NCBI GenBank assembly: GCA_051880615.1
Contig: JBJEOH010000016.1
Location: 1-14,677, forward strand
Reading direction: 5' to 3'
DNA: 14,677 bases
DNA from: UBA7067 sp051880615
GTDB taxonomy: Bacteria > Bacillota > Clostridia > Oscillospirales > Acutalibacteraceae
This document shows positions 9,185 through 14,677 of the stretch, piece after piece; position 1 is the stretch's first letter, and each line of letters opens with the position of its first letter. The translations under genes were made by a program, and so were the position numbers. The notes below the pieces were generated by a model. The model saw only the letters and a list, made by a program, of their open reading frames with translations. It did no database searches and was not told where the DNA came from.

Positions 9185-9625
9185 TCATATACCTAAGATG
9201 TTTTTCAGTCTTGCCACATACCGCCTTGATGCGAAAGTGGTTTCACCGTTTAAAAATTTTACGCAGATTGTGCCCGAAAGGCTTAAGTCAAGACTTTTAA
9301 TCTTTTTGAGATTCACAATCTCCGAATTTGAAATTCTGACAAAGCTTGTATTGTCGAGTATCTCTTCAAACTCGTAAAGCCTTTGCTTTGATAAAAACTC
9401 TCCGTTGTCGGTGCGTATCATCACCTTTTTGTCCGATGCGTAAATTCTGACAAGCGAGGATACATTGATTATTTCAACGCACCCGTCCTTGATTCCGCTT
9501 ACAATTTCACGGTTGCTTGTTTTCAGCCTTTGCACAAGCTCGCTTACCTCGTCGGTGATTTTGTCGGTAAGTATTATGACCTTTGGTGTTTTTCTGCTTT
9601 CGTCAAGCTTAATTTCAATTTCCAT
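9185..9625 (-). CDS. LytTR-domain DNA-binding transcriptional regulator
   Basis: A 146-residue protein that begins with about 45 residues of non-receiver sequence (EIEIKLDESRKTPKVIIL...) and then has a full LytTR DNA-binding domain at about 48-146. The signature part is FVRISNSEIVNLKKIKSLDL followed by FLNGETTFASRRYVARLKNIL, the usual ending in which the strand with the xASRRYVxxLK pattern contacts DNA. There is no response-regulator receiver domain and no histidine kinase nearby, so phosphorylation control is unlikely. Control by the co-encoded membrane protein is the likely alternative. The ribosome binding site AGGAGG stands 7 bases before the ATG. LytTR regulators of this kind often activate their own promoter through direct repeats. 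I looked upstream and saw only one weak partial match (TAAGTT), so I do not call a binding site. Target genes are unknown. Confidence 0.88.
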   Translation of the reverse strand: MEIEIKLDESRKTPKVIILTDKITDEVSELVQRLKTSNREIVSGIKDGCVEIINVSSLVRIYASDKKVMIRTDNGEFLSKQRLYEFEEILDNTSFVRISNSEIVNLKKIKSLDLSLSGTICVKFLNGETTFASRRYVARLKNILGI

Positions 9626-9649
9626 TGTCTTTCCTCCTCATGTGACTAC

Positions 9650-9655
9650 AGTATA
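9650..9655 (-). promoter_or_regulatory. possible -10 box of the lytTR-DUF3021 operon
   Basis: TATACT on the - strand, about 25 bases before the lytTR start, resembles a -10 element. No good -35 box lies 16-18 bases further up, which would fit an activator-dependent promoter but could equally mean this is chance. Confidence 0.3.
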
Positions 9656-9706
9656 TGACAACTTAGGTTAAATTTCTATAATAATGCGACAAGTGGTTCT
9701 TTTTCG

Positions 9707-9745
9707 CCGATAAACGGCAATCACTCCGTCTTTGTGGCGGAGTGA
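9707..9745 (-). other. two adjacent hairpins downstream of the FkbM gene
   Basis: An 8-bp stem (TCACTCCG at 9721-9728 with CGGAGTGA at 9738-9745) and a small 4-bp stem (GCCG 9707-9710 with CGGC 9716-9719) lie just past the stop of the FkbM gene and before the lytTR operon. They are placed like a transcription terminator, but no U tract follows on the - strand (GAAAAAGAACC follows). They may slow or end transcription, or protect the 3' end. Calling them an intrinsic terminator is not justified. Confidence 0.45.
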
Positions 9746-9750
9746 CTTAA

Positions 9751-10809
9751 TCAAATACAGTATAAATTTGTGTCCCACGAAGGAATGTACGGGTGGTGTC
9801 GCAGGTAAAACTTATAGTCGGGCTGCAATTCCTTTATCATAAGCGGCAGTCTGAAAATATCCTCGCCTCGGTGATAAAGCGCAATATTCAGCTTTGGCTT
9901 GTGTTTTTTTATTGTATGTTCCGCGCCGAGCAGCGTTTCATATTCACAGCCCTCAACATCAGCCTTTATGTATGAAACAGACTTGTCGCTGAACAGCGAA
10001 TCAACCGATACAGCCTTTATTTTTACTCCGCCGTCTGACACAGCCGACATTCTGCCGCCTTTTTTGTCAAAGTAAATTTCGCCGTCATTACTCCAGACAG
10101 CGCTATTGATTGCATTAAAGCTTTCCAAAGTACCGCAATGCTCAATTAGCTTTTTGTATGTTTTACCGTCAGGCTCAAGTGCGGTAATACTGCTGTATTT
10201 ACCGCTTGTGTATTTCAGAAACTCGTCAACAGTGTCGCCTCTGTATGCGCCTAAATCAAGATAATCCTCATCTTCATTGAGCCTTAGAATATTATTAAAA
10301 ACCTCGTCCTTTTCGCTTTCAGACTTAAAAAGATATTCAAGCCTTCCTGTGTAGTTGAACCGTACAACATTTTCAAATACCTTTCGTGATTTTTCCTCAG
10401 CGAAAAGCTCAAAAGATTTTTGCAGCTTATCGCTGTTTTTTTCTGCAAAATCCCTGTCAAAGAAATTATCGCCGAACACGGGTACATTCGGCGCAAGAAC
10501 TGTGTGTCTTTTTGCAATACTTTTAATATTGTCTATTACTTCCGTTATTTGTGTTCCGAATCCGATCAGAACAATAAATTTGTCAAGCTCATTTTCAATT
10601 TCGCTCAGCCGCTTAACCCTTTTTTCGTGAAAGCTCTGACCTCTCACAAAGTCGTCGCTTGCGAAAAAATCCGTTACGCTCACACCGTACTCATCAAGCT
10701 TTTTTATTATATTATCCGCGCCGTTGCCCATACCGTAAATAACAACAGGCAAGCCGCACTCTCTGATATATTCCCAAGCGGAAATTTCATTTCTTAGAAA
10801 TTCAATCAT
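9751..10809 (-). CDS. FkbM family SAM-dependent methyltransferase with an N-terminal Rossmann-like domain
   Basis: A 352-residue protein. Residues about 180-352 form an FkbM-type methyltransferase: motif I is DYLDLGAYRGDT (182-193), ALEPDGKTYKKL follows as the acidic SAM-ribose strand, and YIKADVEGCEYETLLGA (280-296) is the family hallmark. Residues 1-115 form a separate alpha/beta unit starting VVIYGMGNGADNIIKKL (23-38), a glycine-rich nucleotide-binding-like loop as seen in N-terminal domains of sugar-modifying enzymes. FkbM proteins O-methylate sugars or secondary metabolites. The substrate here cannot be told, and no glycosyltransferase or biosynthetic gene is adjacent. The ribosome binding site GAGGT precedes the ATG by 7 bases. 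There is no membrane segment or signal peptide, so it should be cytoplasmic. The gene follows rlmA after about 90 bases, separated by an inverted-repeat element that may influence its transcription. Confidence 0.85.
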   Translation of the reverse strand: MIEFLRNEISAWEYIRECGLPVVIYGMGNGADNIIKKLDEYGVSVTDFFASDDFVRGQSFHEKRVKRLSEIENELDKFIVLIGFGTQITEVIDNIKSIAKRHTVLAPNVPVFGDNFFDRDFAEKNSDKLQKSFELFAEEKSRKVFENVVRFNYTGRLEYLFKSESEKDEVFNNILRLNEDEDYLDLGAYRGDTVDEFLKYTSGKYSSITALEPDGKTYKKLIEHCGTLESFNAINSAVWSNDGEIYFDKKGGRMSAVSDGGVKIKAVSVDSLFSDKSVSYIKADVEGCEYETLLGAEHTIKKHKPKLNIALYHRGEDIFRLPLMIKELQPDYKFYLRHHPYIPSWDTNLYCI

Positions 10810-10830
10810 TTGCTACCTCAATGCTTTTTA

Positions 10831-10911
10831 TACTAATTCCTGATAGAAAGTAGATTTATATTTGCGAAAATTAGACCGCAAAGATTTTCTACTTTTTATT
10901 AGGTGTTAGTA
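10831..10911. repeat. 81-base imperfect inverted-repeat (MITE-like) element flanked by TTA
   Basis: The terminal arms are 24 bases each (10831-10854 and 10888-10911) and match at 20 of 24 positions, including a perfect inner block AAAGTAGA / TCTACTTT and outer ends TACTAA / TTAGTA. Inside is a second perfect 6-bp stem, TTTGCG (10861-10866) with CGCAAA (10877-10882). TTA stands immediately outside both ends (10828-10830 and 10912-10914), as a 3-base target duplication would. It encodes nothing. It covers the rlmA stop codon and last three codons. It lacks a U tract, so it is not a standard terminator. The right end also overlaps a perfect 7-bp palindrome (10906-10922). Transposable origin is inference; a second copy elsewhere would be needed. 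Confidence 0.55.
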
Positions 10912-11717
10912 TTATATACTAATACAGAAAATTCTACGGGTGTCATCAAGCTGTTAAGCCCTTTCAGCTTTTCCTGATCCTGCCTTGAAGTTTTGTAGTA
11001 ATACGGCGTCATCTTAAATAAATTGTCAATGCTCTCACTGCTCTTAAGCTCCAGCTCATATTTCACTTCAATATTTTCAACAAGCGTAAAACCATCAATA
11101 TCAAGCTCCTCTGGCGGGTTTTTATACGGCTTATCGTATACCTTTTCCTTAAGACCGAACAGGTGATTTTCAAGGGGAATTACTCTGAACAGAAAGCCGC
11201 CGTCACTCAGAACCCGATTGTATTCATCAGGTGCAAAAGGGGAGAAGATGTTTAAAACAGCGTCTGCGCTTGAGTCGGCAAACGGCATTGAAAACACGCT
11301 TGCAACTGCAAGTCTGATATTACTTTTCCGCTTTGCGGCAAAGATTACGGCGTCCTTTGATATGTCAACAGCCGCAATGTCAAGCTCTTTGTCTGCAAGG
11401 GCGGTGATTATGGACGAGCTGTAATAGCAGTCGCCGCAGCCTGCATCAATTACTGATGCATTGTCGGGCAGATATTTGTTAATGGCTTTGCAAACTGCAT
11501 CGAGCAGCGGCTTATAATAACCGCCGTTTAAGAAATCGTACCTCGCCTTTATCATCAGCTTGTCGTCGCCGTGGCGTTTTAGCTTTGATTGTCTGCTTTG
11601 AAGTAGGTTTACATAGCCTTGCTTTGCTATGTCAAAGCTGTGACCGTTTTCACATTTGTAGTTTTGTTGCTCCGAAAAAAGATATTTGCCGCACACAGGG
11701 CAGCTGAAGTTCAGCAT
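10899..11717 (-). CDS. rlmA: 23S rRNA (guanine-N1)-methyltransferase RlmA
   Basis: Transfers a methyl group from SAM to N1 of a guanine in helix 35 of 23S rRNA: G745 for the Gram-negative form, G748 for the Gram-positive form, the latter linked to tylosin tolerance. From the organism type the G748 form is expected, but this is inference. The chosen start gives 272 residues, matching the 269 of E. coli RlmA. The zinc site is complete: CPVC (C6, C9) with C22 and H26. SAM motif I is VIDAGCGDCYYS (89-100). NIFSPFAPDEYNRVL is the typical catalytic-region motif, and FRVIPLENHLFGLKE follows. The reading frame is open 27 codons further up, but those codons have no homologous look; GGAAGG lies about 10 bases before the chosen ATG. 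The last three residues and the stop come from the inverted-repeat element. The gene starts 94 bases behind the ATPase gene, with only a weak TATGAT-like box between, so read-through from the riboswitch promoter is possible. Confidence 0.92.
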   Translation of the reverse strand: MLNFSCPVCGKYLFSEQQNYKCENGHSFDIAKQGYVNLLQSRQSKLKRHGDDKLMIKARYDFLNGGYYKPLLDAVCKAINKYLPDNASVIDAGCGDCYYSSSIITALADKELDIAAVDISKDAVIFAAKRKSNIRLAVASVFSMPFADSSADAVLNIFSPFAPDEYNRVLSDGGFLFRVIPLENHLFGLKEKVYDKPYKNPPEELDIDGFTLVENIEVKYELELKSSESIDNLFKMTPYYYKTSRQDQEKLKGLNSLMTPVEFSVLVYNTNT

Positions 11718-11811
11718 TAACGCCACGCCTTCCGTCTTAATATATGAACATTTTATCATATTGTTCAAATTAAAACAACAAGCCTTTGTGTGCGGCAAAT
11801 AAAATCGGATA

Positions 11812-14418
11812 TTATTTTTTAATTAAATCTCTTATGACCTTGCAAATCTGAATTATGATTGTTGGCAACAGTGCAAACAACAGTACATATAAAAGCTGTG
11901 TTACGCTGAGAGGTGTAACAGTAAAGATAGACTGAAGCGGCGGAACAAACAGCACAAGCGATAATAATACTACGCCGAGAGCAAATGCGCCGAGACTCCA
12001 CGGGTTGCTCGTTAATCCCAGCTTGAATATCGACTTGCTGCTGCGGCAGTTAAAGCCGTGGAACAGTCTTGCAAGCGTAAGTGTTGCGAAAGCCATTGTC
12101 ATAGCTACCATATTGTTACCCGTATAAAGTCCTATGTGATAACTGCTCATAGTGCAGATTCCAATAAGCGCACCGAGAGCCAGCAGCTTGAGCATAAACT
12201 CCTTTGTCAGTATTCCCTCTTTTGGATTTCTCGGTTTCTGGTTAAGCAGTCCCTTTTCGGCAGGCTCCATACCTATTGCGATAGCAGGGAGTGAGTCGGT
12301 AAGCAAATTGATAAACAATAAATGGGTTGCGGCAAAGGGGATAGGCAGAGCAAAAATTGAGGTGTAAAGCACAGACAAAATAGCCGCCATATTGCCCGAC
12401 AGCAAGAACTTAATTGAGTTTTTGATGTTCCGATAAACATTTCTGCCGTTCGTTACAGCTTTGATTATTGTTGCAAAATTATCATCGGACAAAATCATTG
12501 ACGCGGCGTCCTTTGATACCTCTGTGCCTGTTATTCCCATCGCAATACCGATGTCTGCCTTTTTGAGCGCAGGAGCGTCGTTTACGCCGTCACCTGTCAT
12601 AGCAACGATGTTGCCCTTGTTTTGCCATGCGTTTACTATTCTTATTTTGTTCTCCGGAGAAACTCTCGCGTAAACCGAGATTTTCTCTATCTTTTCGTTA
12701 AGTTCATCTTCGCTCATCTGATCAAGCTCGCTGCCTGTTACGGCTATGTCGCCGTCAGTGAAAATGCCGATCTGCTTAGCGATCGCAGTTGCGGTGATTT
12801 TGTGGTCGCCCGTTATCATAACAGGCTTAATTCCTGCACGCTTAGCGTCTGCAACGGCTTCAATAGACTCTTCTCTCGGCGGATCTATCATAGAGATAAG
12901 ACCGATAAAAGTAAATCCGTTTTCGTTTTCAAGCGATAGCGTGAAGTTTTCATCAACCTCCTTGTAAGCAAAGGCGAGAACACGCAGACCATTGTTTGAA
13001 AATTCGTAATTCTGCTTTGTTATGCTGTCGATATCGTCTTTTGTTATTTCTCTTACACCGTCGGAGGTTCTTATATGTGTTGTGCGGTCAAGCAGAACAT
13101 CAAGAGCGCCCTTTGTCAGAACGGTCGGAACGCCGTGAAGCTTATACTTTGTACTCATAAGCTTTCTGTCTGAGTCAAACGGTATTTCCTCAAGGCGGTC
13201 AAGCGCCTCGCGCACAAAGTTATAGTCGAGGTCAATTTTATCTGCCATTTCAAGCAGGCAGAATTCTGTCGGGTCGCCGATGCCGTTTCCGTCAACTAAG
13301 GATGAATCATTCGACAGGATTGCGTCATAAAGCATATATCTGTGCAGCTGATTTTTCAGGTTGATTTCATCGGGTATGATAACCTTGCCGTCAATGTAAA
13401 GCTGCTGAACGGTCATCTTATTTTGTGTCAGAGTACCCGTTTTGTCAGAGCAAATTACCGACACACAGCCAAGGCTTTCAACCGCCTTAAGATCCTTGAT
13501 AATTGCCTGTTCCTTAGCCATCTTCTGCGTACCCATAGCCTGAACTATGGTGACAATCGAGCTTAAAGCCTCAGGAATAGCGGCAACTGCAAGTGCAACT
13601 GCGAAAAGCAGTGAATCAAGAATTGCGCCGGTCTGCCAATATGTCAGTCCGAAAACAAGAGCGCATACAACCATAATTACAATGGCAAGCTTGCTGCTGA
13701 ATTTGTCAAGGCTTACCTGCAGCGGAGTTTTCTTCTCCTTTGTCGCGTTCATTAGGCTTGCAATTTTGCCGATTTCGGTGTCCATACCGGTTGAGGTAAC
13801 GGCGACAACTGCTCTGCCGTAGGTAACAAGGCTGCCCGAATAAACCATATTGCTTCTGTCTGCAAGCGGCTTTTCCTCGCTTATGTCCTCGTCTGACTTG
13901 TCAACATTTGTAGATTCACCCGTAAGCGAGCTTTCGTTTACCTGAAGAGAATAGTTATTTAATATTCTGCCGTCGGCAGGTACAAGGTCGCCTGCCTCTA
14001 AAACCAGAATATCACCGGGGACTACTAATTTTGACGGGATTTCAATTTTTACTCCGTCGCGTATAACCTTTGCATTGGGGGATGACAGGTTTTTAAGACT
14101 CTCAAGCGATTTTGCCGCTTTCTCGTGCTGAACCGTTCCGAGTATTGCGTTAAGAACAATTACAGCAATAATAACAAGCATACTTTCAACATCACCTGTT
14201 ATTGCTGATACTATGGCGGCGGCAATAAGTATAATTACAAGTAAATCGAGAAATTGCTCAAGGAAAATGCGAAGCATACTTTTTTTCTTGCCCTCAAGCA
14301 AAGCGTTTTCGCCTTTTTCCTTGAGAAGCGTTTCCGCCTGCTGCTTAGTCAACCCGTCTTTGTCGGATTTCAGTCGGCTTAGAATTTCCTTTTTCGGTAC
14401 CAGATACCAGGGTCCCAT
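11812..14418 (-). CDS. P2-type cation-transporting ATPase, probable Mn2+ (or Ca2+) exporter
   Basis: An 868-residue membrane pump that uses an aspartyl-phosphate cycle to export divalent cations. It has the full domain order: N-terminal cation-ATPase domain; M1-M2 (about 49-67, 77-95); actuator domain with SLTGEST (TGES 166-169); M3-M4 (about 243-260, 268-292); phosphorylation site SDKTGTLTQNKMT (D325); nucleotide-binding loop with KGA (436-438); TGD (536-538); hinge TGDGVNDAP (608-616); and M5-M10. Ion-site residues by comparison with SERCA: M4 PEALS keeps E283; M6 NLLTD keeps N704, T707 and D708; M5 SGNMAA keeps N676 but has A679 where SERCA has E771. This suggests one transported ion (site II only), as in PMCA/SPCA-like pumps. 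A Mn2+-type riboswitch in the leader argues for Mn2+ export, as for Lactococcus yoaB. A start 13 codons further up, inside the leader, is rejected because AGGAGG stands 7 bases before this ATG. Ca2+ transport remains possible. Confidence 0.93.
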   Translation of the reverse strand: MGPWYLVPKKEILSRLKSDKDGLTKQQAETLLKEKGENALLEGKKKSMLRIFLEQFLDLLVIILIAAAIVSAITGDVESMLVIIAVIVLNAILGTVQHEKAAKSLESLKNLSSPNAKVIRDGVKIEIPSKLVVPGDILVLEAGDLVPADGRILNNYSLQVNESSLTGESTNVDKSDEDISEEKPLADRSNMVYSGSLVTYGRAVVAVTSTGMDTEIGKIASLMNATKEKKTPLQVSLDKFSSKLAIVIMVVCALVFGLTYWQTGAILDSLLFAVALAVAAIPEALSSIVTIVQAMGTQKMAKEQAIIKDLKAVESLGCVSVICSDKTGTLTQNKMTVQQLYIDGKVIIPDEINLKNQLHRYMLYDAILSNDSSLVDGNGIGDPTEFCLLEMADKIDLDYNFVREALDRLEEIPFDSDRKLMSTKYKLHGVPTVLTKGALDVLLDRTTHIRTSDGVREITKDDIDSITKQNYEFSNNGLRVLAFAYKEVDENFTLSLENENGFTFIGLISMIDPPREESIEAVADAKRAGIKPVMITGDHKITATAIAKQIGIFTDGDIAVTGSELDQMSEDELNEKIEKISVYARVSPENKIRIVNAWQNKGNIVAMTGDGVNDAPALKKADIGIAMGITGTEVSKDAASMILSDDNFATIIKAVTNGRNVYRNIKNSIKFLLSGNMAAILSVLYTSIFALPIPFAATHLLFINLLTDSLPAIAIGMEPAEKGLLNQKPRNPKEGILTKEFMLKLLALGALIGICTMSSYHIGLYTGNNMVAMTMAFATLTLARLFHGFNCRSSKSIFKLGLTSNPWSLGAFALGVVLLSLVLFVPPLQSIFTVTPLSVTQLLYVLLFALLPTIIIQICKVIRDLIKK

Positions 14419-14425
14419 ATAAATT

Positions 14426-14432
14426 CCTCCTC
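14426..14432 (-). promoter_or_regulatory. ribosome binding site that fixes the ATPase start
   Basis: GAGGAGG on the - strand, 7 bases before the ATG at 14418. It makes the initiator the methionine of MGPWYLV rather than an in-frame ATG at 14457 that lies right at the riboswitch terminator tail. Confidence 0.9.
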
Positions 14433-14455
14433 TGTTTGTCGGGGGAGTGAAGGGC

Positions 14456-14511
14456 AAAAATAAAAGACTTTTACCACAAAAGGCTGAAATACCCTAAGTG
14501 ATAAAAGTCTT
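14456..14511 (-). terminator. intrinsic terminator, expression platform of the riboswitch
   Basis: In the - strand RNA, AAGACUUUUAUCAC (14511 down to 14498) pairs with GUGGUAAAAGUCUU (14477 down to 14464): 14 pairs with one G-U, a 20-base loop, then UUUAUUUUU. The 5' arm contains the 3' strand of the aptamer P1 stem (14501-14507), so the folded aptamer and the terminator cannot coexist. This predicts that ligand binding turns transcription on. Confidence 0.88.
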
Positions 14512-14594
14512 GCCATTTAAAATATGAGCGAATTGCCAAAGGCAATTGTACTGACGCAGCATATTACAGCTATCTGCCGGCTACTCCCTTTTAT
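14501..14594 (-). promoter_or_regulatory. yybP-ykoY (Mn2+-sensing) riboswitch aptamer
   Basis: The - strand leader carries both conserved ends of this RNA family: AAAGGGAGUAGC at the 5' side (14591 down to 14580) and GGCAAGACUUUUA at the 3' side (14515 down to 14503). P1 is AUAAAAG (14594-14588) with CUUUUAU (14507-14501), 7 perfect pairs. Inside are a GCAG/CUGC stem and a perfect 7-bp hairpin AAUUGCC-UUU-GGCAAUU (14547 down to 14531). Family knowledge: these RNAs bind Mn2+ and usually raise expression of Mn2+ exporters such as MntP or P-type ATPases. The downstream gene here is such an ATPase. I recognise the family from its conserved ends; individual contact bases in loops L1 and L3 were not verified. 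Confidence 0.88.
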
Positions 14595-14614
14595 TCAAAC
14601 AATAATATACTTAT

Positions 14615-14643
14615 ATTATAATTTAAAGGGTAATTTTTGTCAA
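14615..14643 (-). promoter_or_regulatory. consensus sigma-A promoter of the riboswitch-ATPase unit
   Basis: A perfect -35 TTGACA (14643 down to 14638) and a perfect -10 TATAAT (14620 down to 14615) are separated by exactly 17 bases. Transcription should begin near 14608, about 14 bases before the aptamer, giving a leader of about 190 bases. A promoter this strong needs attenuation downstream, which the riboswitch terminator supplies. Confidence 0.9.
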
Positions 14644-14649
14644 CCCTTT
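14625..14649. promoter_or_regulatory. inverted repeat over the -35 box, candidate operator
   Basis: Perfect 7-bp arms AAAGGGT (14625-14631) and ACCCTTT (14643-14649), 11 bases apart, span the -35 box and most of the spacer of the ATPase promoter. The position is that of a repressor site. No known metalloregulator consensus (MntR, Fur, Zur) is recognised in it. It could also be chance. A smaller repeat ACAGC-AG-GCTGT lies just upstream at 14652-14663. Confidence 0.35.
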
Positions 14650-14677
14650 TTACAGCAGGCTGTCAATTATTCCTGTA

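Noticed and set aside
9656..9690. LytTR-type direct repeats upstream of the lytTR gene
   Set aside because: Only one partial match (TAAGTT) to the general LytTR pattern is visible and no second repeat at a helical-turn distance was found.
9707..9745. Tandem hairpins as a classic intrinsic terminator
   Set aside because: Neither strand has a U tract after the stems, so they are listed only as hairpins.
10420..10797. Open frame of 125 codons on the + strand inside the FkbM gene
   Set aside because: It is the antisense shadow of a well-supported coding region, lacks a ribosome binding site and shows no recognisable domain.
11718..11798. 27-residue N-terminal extension of RlmA
   Set aside because: The family begins a few residues before the CxxC zinc motif, as the chosen start does, and the extra codons look like intergenic sequence containing promoter-like AT-rich DNA.
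14419..14457. In-frame extension of the ATPase by 13 residues to an ATG at 14457
   Set aside because: That ATG sits at the tail of the riboswitch terminator with no ribosome binding site, whereas the ATG at 14418 has AGGAGG at ideal spacing.
1..14677. CRISPR array, tRNA/rRNA, phage genes, toxin-antitoxin or defence island
   Set aside because: No regularly spaced direct repeats, cloverleaf, integrase/transposase or small toxin-antitoxin pair was seen; AddAB is a housekeeping repair enzyme here.

Overview
The window (14,677 bases, roughly 40-45% GC) looks like chromosomal DNA of a low-to-mid-GC member of the Clostridia (Bacillota), probably Ruminococcaceae/Oscillospiraceae-like. The evidence is the AddAB type of helicase-nuclease rather than RecBCD, strong AGGAGG-type ribosome binding sites, a consensus sigma-A promoter, a yybP-ykoY riboswitch and a LytTR/DUF3021 pair. 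The genus is inference; no rRNA or marker gene is present.

Left half, + strand (about 1-8710): a tightly packed, probably co-transcribed run addB - addA - ade. AddB and AddA form the ATP-dependent helicase-nuclease that processes double-strand DNA ends for RecA. Adenine deaminase (ade) follows addA by only 5 bases. A 10-bp GC-rich hairpin at 8682-8708 closes the run and also serves the converging genes on the other strand.

Right half, - strand (14643 down to 8713), read in transcription order: a perfect-consensus promoter (TTGACA, 17-base spacer, TATAAT); a yybP-ykoY (Mn2+) riboswitch whose P1 stem shares bases with an intrinsic terminator; a P2-type cation-transporting ATPase; rlmA (23S rRNA guanine-N1 methyltransferase); an FkbM-family methyltransferase with an extra N-terminal nucleotide-binding-like domain; then a LytTR DNA-binding protein and a four-helix DUF3021 membrane protein that together resemble a LytTR regulatory system. 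An 81-base inverted-repeat element flanked by TTA lies across the end of rlmA.

Most genes are well-known families. The best functional story is the Mn2+ riboswitch/ATPase unit: a mutually exclusive aptamer/terminator that would switch the exporter on when Mn2+ is high, with pump residues that suggest a single ion site, and a possible operator over the -35 box. Other points worth a second look are the MITE-like repeat that supplies the rlmA stop codon, the LytTR/DUF3021 pair, the ade gene joined to addBA, and a sharp AT-rich patch inside addA. I see no CRISPR array, tRNA, rRNA, phage or transposase gene, and no clear sign of a wholly new multi-gene system. No gene-free stretch exceeds about 260 bases; the longest (14419-14677) is the riboswitch leader and promoter.
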